NCBI RefSeq assembly: GCF_003854275.1
Contig: NZ_QTQP01000015.1
Coordinates: 89,875-153,874, forward strand
Direction of reading: 5' to 3'
From: Burkholderia sp. Bp8963
Lineage (GTDB): Bacteria > Pseudomonadota > Gammaproteobacteria > Burkholderiales > Burkholderiaceae
DNA: 64,000 bases
Program-made: the position numbers and the translations under genes
Notes under the pieces: model-generated
Told to the model about the DNA's origin: nothing
What the model saw: only the letters and a program-made list of their open reading frames with translations
The model's database searches: none
In this document: one piece after another, positions 51,138 through 59,565 of the stretch
Position numbering within the stretch: position 1 is the first letter of the stretch
Layout: each line of letters begins with the position of its first letter

Positions 51138-52955
51138 ATGTGCGGCATTGTCGGCGCAGTTGCGCAGCGTAATATCGTTCCGGTGCTGATCGAAGGTTTG
51201 CGGCGCCTTGAATACCGTGGCTACGATTCGTGCGGCGTTGCCGTCCTCGAGCCGAATGCACCGAAGCGCGCGCGCAGCGTCGCGCGCGTCTCGGACCTCG
51301 ACGAGCAGGTTCGCGACACGCATCTCGAAGGCACGACGGGCATCGCACACACGCGCTGGGCGACGCACGGCGCGCCGGTCACGCACAACGCCCACCCGAT
51401 CTTCTCGTCGGACGCGCTCGCGCTCGTCCACAACGGCATCATCGAGAACTTCGAGCCGCTGCGCGATGCGCTGCGCGCGAAGGGCTACGAGTTCGTGTCG
51501 CAGACCGACACCGAAGTGATCGCGCACCTCGTGCACAGCCTGTATCGCGGCGACCTGTTCGCCGCGGTGCGCGAAGCGGTGCAGCAGCTGCACGGCGCGT
51601 ACGCGATCGCGGTGATCCACAAGGACCAGCCGCACACGGTCGTCGGCGCACGGCAGGGCTCGCCGCTCGTCGTCGGCTACGGCGATGGCGAGAACTTCCT
51701 CGCGTCCGATGCGCTCGCGCTCGCGGGCAGCACCGACCAATTCACGTTCCTCGAGGAAGGCGACGTCTGCGAGCTGTCGCGCGAAGGCGTGAAGATCGTC
51801 GACCGTCATGGCGAGCTCGCGCAGCGTGAAGTGCGCATCGTCAGCGCATACGGCGGCGCGGTCGAGCTCGGGCCGTATCGCCACTTCATGCAGAAGGAAA
51901 TCTTCGAGCAGCCGCGCGCGATCAGCGACACGGTCCCGCAGGCCGACGCATTCGACGCGACGCTGTTCGGCGACGCGGCGCCCGCCGCGTTCGCGGACAT
52001 CGACAGCCTGCTGATCCTCGCGTGCGGCACCAGCTACTACTCGGGCCTCACCGCGAAGTACTGGCTCGAATCGATCGCGAAGATCCCGACCCAGGTCGAG
52101 ATCGCGAGCGAATACCGCTATCGCGAATCGGTGCCGAACCCGCGCCAGCTCGTGCTGGTGATCTCGCAGTCGGGCGAAACCGCCGACACGCTCGCCGCGC
52201 TCAAGCACGCGCAGTCGCTCGGCCATACGCACACGCTCGCGGTGTGCAACGTCGCGACGAGCGCGATGGTGCGCCTCACCGAGATGCAGTTCCTGACGCA
52301 CGCGGGCACCGAGATCGGCGTCGCGTCGACGAAGGCGTTCACGACGCAGCTCGTCGCGCTGTTCGTACTGGCCGCGACGCTCGGCAAGCTGCGCGGGCAC
52401 GTCGACGCCGCGCTCGAAGCACAATTCCTGAAGCAGCTGCGCCACCTGCCGGCCGCGCTGAACAGCGTGCTCGCACTCGAGCCGCAGATCATCGCGTGGG
52501 CGGAAGAATTCGCGCGCAAGGAAAACGCGCTGTTCCTCGGCCGCGGGCTGCACTATCCGATCGCGCTCGAAGGCGCGCTGAAGCTGAAGGAAATCTCGTA
52601 CATCCACGCCGAGGCCTACCCGGCCGGCGAACTGAAGCACGGCCCGCTCGCGCTCGTCACGGAAGCGATGCCGGTCGTCACGGTCGCGCCGAACGACACG
52701 CTGCTCGAGAAGCTGAAGTCGAACATGCAGGAAGTGCGCGCGCGCGGCGGCGAGCTGTACGTGTTCGCGGACGCCGACACGCATATCGTCAACGACGAAG
52801 GCCTGCACGTGATCCGGATGCCGGAACACTATGGCCAGCTGTCGCCGATCCTGCACGTCGTGCCGCTGCAGCTGCTCGCGTACCACACCGCATGTGCGCG
52901 CGGCACCGACGTCGACAAGCCGCGCAATCTGGCAAAGTCGGTGACGGTCGAATAA
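51138..52955 (+). CDS. glmS: Glutamine-fructose-6-phosphate aminotransferase (isomerizing)
   Basis: 605 residues, complete. Class II glutamine amidotransferase with catalytic Cys immediately after Met ([10 protein letters not shown]), [16 protein letters not shown], then two SIS sugar-isomerase domains, with [39 protein letters not shown] and [17 protein letters not shown]; ends KSVTVE. Converts fructose 6-phosphate to glucosamine 6-phosphate. No ribozyme-like element is expected or seen upstream. Confidence 0.98.
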   Translation: MCGIVGAVAQRNIVPVLIEGLRRLEYRGYDSCGVAVLEPNAPKRARSVARVSDLDEQVRDTHLEGTTGIAHTRWATHGAPVTHNAHPIFSSDALALVHNGIIENFEPLRDALRAKGYEFVSQTDTEVIAHLVHSLYRGDLFAAVREAVQQLHGAYAIAVIHKDQPHTVVGARQGSPLVVGYGDGENFLASDALALAGSTDQFTFLEEGDVCELSREGVKIVDRHGELAQREVRIVSAYGGAVELGPYRHFMQKEIFEQPRAISDTVPQADAFDATLFGDAAPAAFADIDSLLILACGTSYYSGLTAKYWLESIAKIPTQVEIASEYRYRESVPNPRQLVLVISQSGETADTLAALKHAQSLGHTHTLAVCNVATSAMVRLTEMQFLTHAGTEIGVASTKAFTTQLVALFVLAATLGKLRGHVDAALEAQFLKQLRHLPAALNSVLALEPQIIAWAEEFARKENALFLGRGLHYPIALEGALKLKEISYIHAEAYPAGELKHGPLALVTEAMPVVTVAPNDTLLEKLKSNMQEVRARGGELYVFADADTHIVNDEGLHVIRMPEHYGQLSPILHVVPLQLLAYHTACARGTDVDKPRNLAKSVTVE

Positions 52956-53003
52956 GCGGCGTCGCACGCCTGTTGCACCGCCGACGAGACAGACGGAGAT
53001 AGC

Positions 53004-53492
53004 ATGGTGAGACTGATTGGTTGCGGGTTGCTGGCACTCACATTCGCGTCGTCGGGCTGGGCCGCCGAGCATTACGTCGAGGTCTGGAATCCGCCGGAAG
53101 CCCGTACGCCGGATGCCCGTACGCCGGATGCACACGCATCGGCGCCCCGGACGCCGGCGGCCCGCCCCGCCGAGCCGCACGCGGCCGCACCGGCGAAGCA
53201 TGCCGCCGTGCAGCCGAAGGCGGCCGTGAAACTCCACAAGCGCCATGTCGTGCAAACCGCGCAGACGCTGAAGACGCTGAAGACGGGCGCGCATCACGCG
53301 CCGGCGCCCGACGCCGCACCGGCTGCGCGCCCCGTCGCCCAGCCGGCGCCGGGCCGGCTGACGGTGATGCAGCCCGACGCGCAGGACACGCCGCATGGCC
53401 TCGCGTACAACGACATTCCGCGGCAATACACGCCGGACGGGAACGTGCTGCGGGTCGGCACGCGCAACGGGCCGGCCAGGGTGGCACGATAA
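53004..53492 (+). CDS. Exported Ala/Pro-rich protein of unknown function
   Basis: 162 residues with a signal peptide MVRLIGCGLLALTFASSGWA cleaved before AEHYVEVW. The rest is Ala/Pro/His-rich with a five-residue repeat ARTPD-ARTPD encoded by two nearly identical 15-base units at about 53098-53127. No recognised domain. The stop overlaps the next gene (TAATG), so the two are coupled. It follows glmS by 48 bases and is likely read through from it. Confidence 0.6.
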   Translation: MVRLIGCGLLALTFASSGWAAEHYVEVWNPPEARTPDARTPDAHASAPRTPAARPAEPHAAAPAKHAAVQPKAAVKLHKRHVVQTAQTLKTLKTGAHHAPAPDAAPAARPVAQPAPGRLTVMQPDAQDTPHGLAYNDIPRQYTPDGNVLRVGTRNGPARVAR

Positions 53493-53710
53493 TGGAAGCG
53501 GAAACCTACCACGGCTACCAGATCTGGGGCCACGCGATCCTGCAGCAGGACGAGATCCTGCAGCCGGAGCGCTTCGCGGCAAGCGGAACGATCACGCAGA
53601 ACAACAAGCTCGTCGAAGCGTCGGGCGTGCTGGGTGTGTTCGACACCGAGGATGACGCACGCGTTGCCGGGCTCGAATGGGCTCGCGCGTGGATCGACAA
53701 CCATCGCTGA
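53492..53710 (+). CDS. Conserved small hypothetical protein
   Basis: 72 residues; the ATG overlaps the previous stop. MEAETYHGYQIWGHAILQQD, then a Thr/Asn patch and DTEDDARVAGLEWARAWIDN at the end. A compact acidic protein with two helices, with no known domain. The overlap implies a joint function or translational dependence on the exported protein. Followed by a strong hairpin. Confidence 0.65.
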   Translation: MEAETYHGYQIWGHAILQQDEILQPERFAASGTITQNNKLVEASGVLGVFDTEDDARVAGLEWARAWIDNHR

Positions 53711-53755
53711 GCGCTTGCGGCTGGTGAGGCACGGCCGATCCTGGCCTTCAATGAA

Positions 53756-53783
53756 ACAAGGGGCGTCCTCGGACGCCCCTTGT
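53756..53783. terminator. Perfect hairpin between converging genes
   Basis: ACAAGGGGCGTCC paired with GGACGCCCCTTGT, 13 bp with a two-base loop (53756-53768, 53771-53783). Near-symmetrical flanks AA on the left and T on the right; it probably ends the glmS-side transcript and the leftward Ftr1 transcript. Confidence 0.75.
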
Positions 53784-53806
53784 CGCATTCACGCTCGCGT
53801 GTCGAA

Positions 53807-54643
53807 TCAGACGGCTTGCCGCGGCGGCTGCACCGCGCGCTGCGGTCGGCCAACGAGCCGCGCCAGCACGACGATCGCCACCAGCGTGCCGAGATACGCG
53901 GCGATCTGGATGCCCGCCGGACGCGCGGTATAGCCGATCAGCGTATGCAAGGCCTTGCCGACGATGCTCGTATCCTTGAGCAGCCACGACGTGTCCCACA
54001 CGGCATCGCCCCACGACGGCACGAGATCGGCCGCCAGCAGGAAGCCGACGCACTGGCTCGCCATTCCCGCCGCGAGCAGCACGAGCAACCCGTTGGTGAC
54101 GGAGAACAGGCGCTTCAGCGGAATCCGCAGCAGGCCCGCATACATCGCATAGCCGAGCCCCGCGCCGCCGAACACGCCGAGCAGCCCGCCCGCGACCATC
54201 TGCGGCGTCTGCCCCGGATCGCCCGCCGCGATGCCGTACAGGAACAGCACGGCCTCCGAGCCTTCGCGCAGCACCGCGACGCCGACGACGATCGCGAGCC
54301 CGGTGAGCGGCTTGCTGCCGGCCGCGACGGCCCGGCCGACCGCGCTCATGTGCTGCGCCATTTCGCGGCCATGCTTGCTCATCCAGATGCTGTGCCATGC
54401 GAGCATCAGCGTCGCGACGAACATCACGCCCGCGTTGAACACCTCCTGGCCCATCCCTGACGCCCATTGCGAGATCACGTCGGCGAACGCCGCGATCAGG
54501 CCCGCGCCGACGATGCCGCCGACGAGCCCGCTGCCGACCCACCAGCCGCGCCGCGGCACGCCCTTCGTGGCGGCCATCACGATCGAGACCACCAGCGCGG
54601 CCTCGAGCACTTCACGAAAAACGATCAGGGCAGTGGACAACAT
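53807..54643 (-). CDS. FTR1-family iron permease
   Basis: 278-residue inner-membrane protein of the Ftr1/EfeU family with seven predicted helices. Two iron-site motifs are present: REVLEAALVVSIVMA (REGLE type) near the start and REGSEAVLFLYG around residue 126. Takes up Fe2+/Fe3+ together with a periplasmic partner. The gene just upstream on the same strand encodes a cupredoxin, as in EfeUO-like and Burkholderia Ftr systems, but no P19-like or FtrD gene is in this locus. Confidence 0.93.
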   Translation of the reverse strand: MLSTALIVFREVLEAALVVSIVMAATKGVPRRGWWVGSGLVGGIVGAGLIAAFADVISQWASGMGQEVFNAGVMFVATLMLAWHSIWMSKHGREMAQHMSAVGRAVAAGSKPLTGLAIVVGVAVLREGSEAVLFLYGIAAGDPGQTPQMVAGGLLGVFGGAGLGYAMYAGLLRIPLKRLFSVTNGLLVLLAAGMASQCVGFLLAADLVPSWGDAVWDTSWLLKDTSIVGKALHTLIGYTARPAGIQIAAYLGTLVAIVVLARLVGRPQRAVQPPRQAV

Positions 54644-54654
54644 GGCGGGTGCGC

Positions 54655-54987
54655 TTACTTGACGGTGAGATGCGTCTTCGACTGAGCCTCGTGGTACTCG
54701 TCGTGGAACTCGTAGGTGCCGGCCTTCAGCGGCCCGATCATGATTTCCGCTTGCTTGCCGGCAGGAATCACCTTCTCGGCCTTGAAGTCGTCGCTCTCGA
54801 ATTCGGCCGGCGTCGCGTCGAGGTTCTTCACGACGAACTTCACCTTCTTGCCGGCCGGAATCGTCACGCCCTCAGGCGAAAACTTGTGGTCCTTCAGGGT
54901 CAGGTTGTAGACGTCGTCGGCAGCCCACGCGGAAGTGGCCGACGCGCCCAGCAGGGCCACAGCAAAGCCGAAAGCGATACGGTTCAT
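54655..54987 (-). CDS. Periplasmic cupredoxin-like iron-uptake partner
   Basis: 110 residues. Signal peptide MNRIAFGFAVALLGASATSA cleaved near AWAADD. Mature DDVYNLTLKDHKFSPEGVTI, PAGKKVKFVVKNLDATPAEF and a final YEFHDEYHEAQSKTHLTVK match the cupredoxin_1 domain found in EfeO/FtrB-type proteins. Twelve bases separate it from the Ftr1 permease gene, so they form one operon. Predicted to oxidise or hand iron to the permease; whether it binds copper is uncertain since the full Cys-His-Met set is not evident. Confidence 0.85.
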   Translation of the reverse strand: MNRIAFGFAVALLGASATSAWAADDVYNLTLKDHKFSPEGVTIPAGKKVKFVVKNLDATPAEFESDDFKAEKVIPAGKQAEIMIGPLKAGTYEFHDEYHEAQSKTHLTVK

Positions 54988-55010
54988 GTTTGACAGGGAA
55001 CGAAATGTTG

Positions 55011-55044
55011 ACAGAGATTGATATTAAGATCGATTCGCATTTTC
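55011..55044 (-). promoter_or_regulatory. Possible Fur-type operator upstream of the cupredoxin-Ftr1 genes
   Basis: The stretch read on the minus strand as GCGAATCGATCTTAATATC followed by AATCTC is AT-rich with partial GAT/ATC dyads like Fur boxes and lies about 25-55 bases before the cupredoxin ATG. The match is loose. Confidence 0.35.
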
Positions 55045-55267
55045 ACATCGGATGCCCTTGCTCGTCAAATGGAGATCGCGTAGCGGAGATTCGCACAAGC
55101 GCTTGTTTATAAATGGCTTTCGGCGAACTGCCAGGCATCCTCAAACGGTCAATCAGGCTAACTACCGAATGACGTTCCGGCGAATTTTTAAATCATCTGA
55201 TTACATTCTTACTAATTCCTGTCGCGACGCGGATGCGACGCACGATGCGCGGCATGCGCGCGCGCAC

Positions 55268-55298
55268 TTGACCTTGCCACCGTGGCAAGCTTCATGCT
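55268..55298 (+). promoter_or_regulatory. MerR-family (CueR-like) promoter with 19-base spacer
   Basis: TTGACC (-35, 55268-55273) and CATGCT (-10, 55293-55298) are separated by 19 bases, the long spacer of MerR-family promoters. Between them lies the dyad ACCTTGCCA-CCG-TGGCAAGCT (55271-55291), the CueR/MerR operator form. The copper-chaperone-like gene starts 30 bases downstream. No merR-type gene is in the window. Confidence 0.8.
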
Positions 55299-55327
55299 GT
55301 GCACGTTCTTCAACCTGGGAGGCAATG

Positions 55328-55528
55328 ATGGAATTCGAAGTACAGGACATGACCTGCGGCGGCTGCGCGAACGCGATCACCCGTGCGGTGACGGCGGCCG
55401 ATCCCGGCGCCAGGCTCGACATCGACGTCGCGGCAAAGACGGTGAAGGTCGAATCGACGCAGTCTGCGACACACGTGCAGTCGATCATCGAAGCCGCGGG
55501 CTTCCATCCCGCGCTGCGCGCCGCGTAA
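55328..55528 (+). CDS. Heavy-metal-associated domain protein, copper chaperone-like
   Basis: 66-residue HMA-domain protein. MEFEVQDMTCGGCANAITRA has the metal-binding MTCGGC (CxxC). The beta-alpha-beta-beta-alpha-beta fold continues LDIDVAAKTVKVESTQSATH. The second of two adjacent ATGs is chosen because GGGAGG lies five bases upstream. Expressed from a CueR-like promoter, so it is most likely a copper chaperone or sequestration protein (CopZ type); no copper ATPase is encoded here. Confidence 0.9.
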   Translation: MEFEVQDMTCGGCANAITRAVTAADPGARLDIDVAAKTVKVESTQSATHVQSIIEAAGFHPALRAA

Positions 55529-55579
55529 CACGCCACCGGCACATCACCGACGCATCACCGGCACACCACCCGCGCACCG

Positions 55580-55601
55580 CCGGCTGCCACACGGCAGCCG
55601 G
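55580..55601. terminator. GC hairpin between the chaperone and puuC
   Basis: CCGGCTGCC, loop ACAC, GGCAGCCGG: a nine-bp stem between the converging genes. No T-run, so termination is not certain. Confidence 0.4.
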
Positions 55602-55649
55602 CCGCGTGCACACCGCATGCCGCCGCGGCACGCACGCGCACACTCGAGC

Positions 55650-57152
55650 TCAGCGCAACCGCACGAGCGTCGACTTCAGCTCCGTGTATTTCTCGAGCGC
55701 GTGCAGCGACTTGTCGCGGCCGTTGCCCGACTGCTTGTAGCCGCCGAACGGGAAATTCATGTCGCCGCCTTCGTCGTAGCAGTTCACCCATACGGTGCCC
55801 GCGCGCAGACGGCGCGATACCTCGTGCGCGGTCGTCAGGTTCGACGTCCACACCGCGGCCGCAAGCCCGTACTCGGAGTCGTTCGCGATGCGCACGGCCT
55901 CGTCGACGTCGTCGAACACGATCAACGACAGCACCGGCCCGAATATCTCCTCGCGCGCGATCTTCGCGTCGGGCTTCACCTCGAACACCGTCGGCTCGAC
56001 ATAGAAGCCGCCCGTCTCCTCCTTCACGCGCGCACCGCCCGTCACGAGCGTGCCTTCGCTGCGCCCGGCCTCGATGTAGCCGAGCACGCGCTCGAGCTGG
56101 ATGCCGTCGACGATCGCGCCCATCGACGTCGACGGGTCGAGCGGATTGCCGGGCACGTACGCGCGCGCGGCCGCGACCAGCTTCTCGACGAACGCATCCT
56201 TGATGTCGCGATGCACGAGCAGGCGCGAGCCCGCGGTGCACATCTCGCCCATGTTGTAGAAGATCGCACCGGCCGCGGCCTGCGCCGCGCGGTCGAGATC
56301 CGGACAATCCGGCAGCACGATGTTCGGCGACTTGCCGCCGAGCTCGAGCCACACGCGCTTCAGGTTCGATTGCGCGGCGTACTGCATGATCAGCTTGCCG
56401 ACCGCCGTCGAGCCCGTGAACGCGACGCAGTCGACGTCGCGATGCAGCGCGAGCAGCTTGCCGGGCTCGCCCGCGCCCGGCACGACGTTGAACACGCCGG
56501 CCGGAATGCCGGCTTCGTGCGCGAGCTGCGCGACCCGGATCGCCGTGAGCGGCGATTTCTCCGACGGCTTCAGCACGACGCTGTTGCCGGCCGCGAGCGC
56601 CGGGCCGAACTTCCACGCGGCCATCAGGATCGGGAAGTTCCACGGCACGACCGCCGCGACGACGCCGATCGCCTCGCGCGTGACGAGCCCGACCAGGTGA
56701 TGGTCGGCCGGCACGACTTCGCCGCCGACCTTGTCGATCGCTTCGGCGAACCATTCGACGCAGTATGCGGCGCCCGGCACGTCGACCGTCGTCGTATCGC
56801 CGATCGGCTTGCCCGCGTCGAGCGTCTCGAGCAGCGCCAGCTCGTCGAGATGCTCGCGCATCAGCGCGGCCCAGCGCAGCAGCACCGCCTTGCGCGCGCG
56901 CGGGTTCAGGCCCGCCCATACCTGCGCGTCGAATGCGCGGCGCGCGGCCGCGACGGCCGCGTCGACGTCCGCCTCGCCGCAATCGGCGACCTTCGCGAGC
57001 ACGCGGCCGTCGATCGGGCTCACGCAGTCGAACGTCTTGCCAGCGTGCGCGTCGCGCAACGCGCCATCGATGAATGCGCGCCCTTCGATCTCGAGCGACG
57101 CTGCCTTGTCCTGCCAATCAGCCAAAGTCAAAGCCAAAGTCAACTTGTTCAT
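55650..57152 (-). CDS. puuC: Gamma-glutamyl-gamma-aminobutyraldehyde dehydrogenase
   Basis: 500-residue NAD(P)+-dependent aldehyde dehydrogenase. Cofactor loop VVPWNFPILMAAWKFGPALA; general base Glu in LELGGKSPNIVL; nucleophile Cys in YNMGEMCTAGSRLLV; EEIFGPVLS and FPFGGYKQSGNGRDKSLHAL at the end. These patterns and the neighbours (puuR, puuD, puuA and a transaminase) place it in the gamma-glutamylated putrescine pathway, which oxidises the aldehyde to gamma-glutamyl-GABA. Transcribed leftward. Confidence 0.93.
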   Translation of the reverse strand: MNKLTLALTLADWQDKAASLEIEGRAFIDGALRDAHAGKTFDCVSPIDGRVLAKVADCGEADVDAAVAAARRAFDAQVWAGLNPRARKAVLLRWAALMREHLDELALLETLDAGKPIGDTTTVDVPGAAYCVEWFAEAIDKVGGEVVPADHHLVGLVTREAIGVVAAVVPWNFPILMAAWKFGPALAAGNSVVLKPSEKSPLTAIRVAQLAHEAGIPAGVFNVVPGAGEPGKLLALHRDVDCVAFTGSTAVGKLIMQYAAQSNLKRVWLELGGKSPNIVLPDCPDLDRAAQAAAGAIFYNMGEMCTAGSRLLVHRDIKDAFVEKLVAAARAYVPGNPLDPSTSMGAIVDGIQLERVLGYIEAGRSEGTLVTGGARVKEETGGFYVEPTVFEVKPDAKIAREEIFGPVLSLIVFDDVDEAVRIANDSEYGLAAAVWTSNLTTAHEVSRRLRAGTVWVNCYDEGGDMNFPFGGYKQSGNGRDKSLHALEKYTELKSTLVRLR

Positions 57153-57242
57153 CAGGATGCCTCAGTGTTGAGTCATTCGCCATCCGAAGCGATGCGCCCA
57201 CGACATGGCCGGCAGCGAATGCGGTGACGCGCGGCAAGAAGG

Positions 57243-57812
57243 TCAGAAGGTCGGCGGCGAGTTGGCCGAGACGACCTCGCAGATCTGCTCCGCGCTGGGA
57301 TTTCGAAAACGATGCGGCAAACGGCTTTCGAAGTAGTAGCCGTCTCCGGGGTCGAGCAGCCAGGTCGCGCCGTCGACGGTGAGTTCGAGCTGCCCCGACA
57401 CGACGACGCCGCCCTCGTGCCCCGCATGCGCGAGCATCTCGGGGCCGGTGTCGGCCTGCGGCTGGTACACCTCGCGCATGATGCACATGTTGCGGTCCTT
57501 CACGCCCGCGCCGACGAGATGAAACGCGAGCGTATCGTTGCCGAGGTTCGGCATCTCGTCACGGCGCGACACCACCGTGCGCGATTCGACGAGCTCAAAT
57601 GTGAAGAATTCCGCGAGGCTCATCGGGATGCATTCGAGCAGCTTCTTCAACGAGCCGACCGACGGGCTGACGCGCCCTTGTTCGATCAGGGAAATCGTGC
57701 CGTTGGTCACGCCGGCCCGCTTCGCGAGTTCGCGTTGCGACAGGCCATGCTTGTTGCGCACGAAGCGCAGACGCTCGGCGACTTCGGTGGACATCGATTC
57801 GGATTCGGACAC
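57243..57812 (-). CDS. puuR: PuuR-like HTH-cupin transcriptional regulator
   Basis: 189 residues. An XRE-type helix-turn-helix (LRFVRNKHGLSQRELAKRAG then VTNGTISLIEQGRVSPSVGS) fused to a cupin domain (AHAGHEGGVVVSGQLELTVD, then DPGDGYYFESRLPHRFRNPS). This is the architecture of PuuR, the putrescine-responsive repressor. It lies 90 bases upstream of puuC on the same strand and is divergent from puuD-puuA, so it is placed to control both sides. Confidence 0.92.
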   Translation of the reverse strand: MSESESMSTEVAERLRFVRNKHGLSQRELAKRAGVTNGTISLIEQGRVSPSVGSLKKLLECIPMSLAEFFTFELVESRTVVSRRDEMPNLGNDTLAFHLVGAGVKDRNMCIMREVYQPQADTGPEMLAHAGHEGGVVVSGQLELTVDGATWLLDPGDGYYFESRLPHRFRNPSAEQICEVVSANSPPTF

Positions 57813-58003
57813 GATAGATGCGATGAAAAAGTGAAACGACGCGTGGTACGCCCGTTGAATATTCTAATCACTTTATGCCGCGCATTGACGGGGAAAACCC
57901 TGAAAGGCGTTCGAAATAATCAACACCCCGCGCATCATTCCATTTACGCATCTTTTATTCGCAGTGCTCGGGAAAGCCCTGATGCGGAGCCGATAAAAAA
58001 CAT

Positions 58004-58031
58004 TTGACGCCGTTTTTGGCTCGTATATGCT
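58004..58031 (+). promoter_or_regulatory. Sigma-70-type promoter for the rightward puu genes
   Basis: TTGACG (58004-58009) and TATGCT (58026-58031) with a 16-base spacer. Close to consensus at the -35. Transcription would start near 58038, inside the following dyad. Confidence 0.65.
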
Positions 58032-58039
58032 GGCTCTCA

Positions 58040-58057
58040 GGTCAGCGTCATCTGACC
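58040..58057. promoter_or_regulatory. Candidate operator GGTCAG-N6-CTGACC
   Basis: Perfect six-base inverted repeat with six-base centre, nine bases after the -10 box, so a bound repressor would cover the transcription start. The half-site GGTCA/TGACC resembles the reported PuuR half-site in E. coli, though the spacing here is two bases longer by my recollection. PuuR is the likely ligand. Confidence 0.55.
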
Positions 58058-58753
58058 GTCATGAGCAGCGAATTGCATTATTGCAACGCAAAAATCGACG
58101 CTCATCGATGTGAATGACGCGCGACCGGCGCCTCGATTATTTAAACGCCCCCGGTGTTCGAGCAATCAGGTGTTCAATACTTTCAACAAACCAGTCGAGT
58201 GTAATCGTGAGAGTCCGTGGCCCTCTGGTGAGGTGGGATCGAGGCGATGCGCGAAGTTTGCGCAGCGCTGCCCCGCCTTCCGACGGCAGTTGCGGCTGGC
58301 ATAGTCCTCGCCTGCATCTGTCGATCTACACCATCCTGTCCCGTCGTTCCGTTCGACGTCACAACGCCGTCTCCGCGCGCGCGTTCGTCGCGATCCATAC
58401 CGACGAAGTGGCGTCGCTGCTGCCGTAGCGCCTCTTTTCCTTTTCCGCCGTCCGTTTCGCCCGCATCACGTCTGCCGCCCACCGTTTGACTGGTGACCGG
58501 TGACGGATCGCGCTCGCGCGTGCGTTGCCGCGCGCTGCGCCGCACCACGAAACGGACGCCGGCCTGATCGTCGCGCGCAGCGCGGGTCGCCCACGGATTC
58601 ACGCTGCGCTCATTTGTCAGCGGCCTTGGCGCACAGCGCACGGCCGCGGGGCCAAGTCGCGCCTGCTTTTCGGCGCTAGCCACGTCCGGCTTGCATCGGC
58701 AGCAACGCTTCACGGCCTGCTTAGGCACCTGTTTAGGCAACCTGATTGACGCC

Positions 58754-59539
58754 ATGGAAGAAAGGAAACCTCTCGTCGGCCTCACCGCCGACTACACGCA
58801 AATCGGCGCGCACGCGTCGCACACCGTCGGCGACAAGTACGTCGCGGCCATCGTCGACGGCGCGCACGCGCTCGCGATGGTGCTGCCCGCGCTCGGCGAA
58901 CGGCAGTCGGTCGACGACATCGTCGACGCGGTCGACGGCCTGTTGTTTACCGGCAGCTATTCGAACGTCGAGCCGCACCTGTACGGCGGCGAACCGAGCG
59001 CGCCCGGCACGAAGCACGACGCCGCGCGCGACGCGACGACGCTGCCGCTGCTGCGCGCGGCGATCGCCGCCGGCGTGCCGGTGCTCGCGGTCTGCCGCGG
59101 CTTCCAGGAGCTGAACGTCGCGTACGGCGGCACGCTGCACCAGCGCGTGCACGAAGTGGCAGGCCTCGCCGATCACCGCGAGGACGACGACGCACCGCTC
59201 GAATCGCAATACGGCCCCGCGCATCCCGTGCGCCTGACGGCAGGCGGCCTGCTGCATCGGTTCGCCGATGGCCGCGACGAAGTGCAGGTGAATTCGCTGC
59301 ACAAGCAGGGCATCGCGCGACTCGGCGCGGGGCTCGCGGTCGAAGCGACCGCCCCCGACGGCCTGATCGAGGCCGTGAGCGTGATCGACGCGCCGGCCTT
59401 CGCGCTCGCCGTGCAATGGCATCCGGAATGGCGTCACGCGCACGACGCGCTGTCGAGCGCGATCTTCCGTGCATTCGGCGCGGCCTGCCGCGCGCGCCGC
59501 ACGGCCCGCACGCCCGCCGCGTCCGCCGCGCTCGCATGA
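58754..59539 (+). CDS. puuD: Gamma-glutamyl-GABA hydrolase
   Basis: 261 residues, class I glutamine amidotransferase-like peptidase C26. Catalytic Cys in VLAVCRGFQELNVAYGG; His-x-Glu in ALAVQWHPEWRH. LFTGSYSNVEPHLYGG and VNSLHKQGIARLG match PuuD. Starts MEERKPLVGLTADY at 58754; an earlier ATG would add a non-conserved tail. Splits gamma-glutamyl-GABA to glutamate and GABA. Overlaps the upstream-most puuA start by four bases. Confidence 0.93.
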   Translation: MEERKPLVGLTADYTQIGAHASHTVGDKYVAAIVDGAHALAMVLPALGERQSVDDIVDAVDGLLFTGSYSNVEPHLYGGEPSAPGTKHDAARDATTLPLLRAAIAAGVPVLAVCRGFQELNVAYGGTLHQRVHEVAGLADHREDDDAPLESQYGPAHPVRLTAGGLLHRFADGRDEVQVNSLHKQGIARLGAGLAVEATAPDGLIEAVSVIDAPAFALAVQWHPEWRHAHDALSSAIFRAFGAACRARRTARTPAASAALA

Positions 59540-59565
59540 GCGCCGACCCAACAACGAGAACAGAC

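Larger units (their letters stand above)
57813..58753. other. About 940 bases without a recognised gene between puuR and puuD
   Basis: The left 250 bases are AT-rich and hold a rightward promoter and a dyad operator (separate entries). The right 650 bases have short open frames with no convincing family, start or codon pattern. The rightward transcript would have a leader of about 700 bases before puuD. I see no known riboswitch in it. Confidence 0.6.

Noticed and set aside
48421..51348. A 975-residue leftward frame over ttcA-glmU
   Set aside because: Very high Arg/Ala/His content typical of antisense frames in GC-rich DNA; ttcA, glmU and glmS on the other strand are unambiguous.
58110..58428. 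Short frames in the puu leader (64 and 104 residues)
   Set aside because: Basic, low-complexity, without good starts; overlapping in different frames, as expected by chance.
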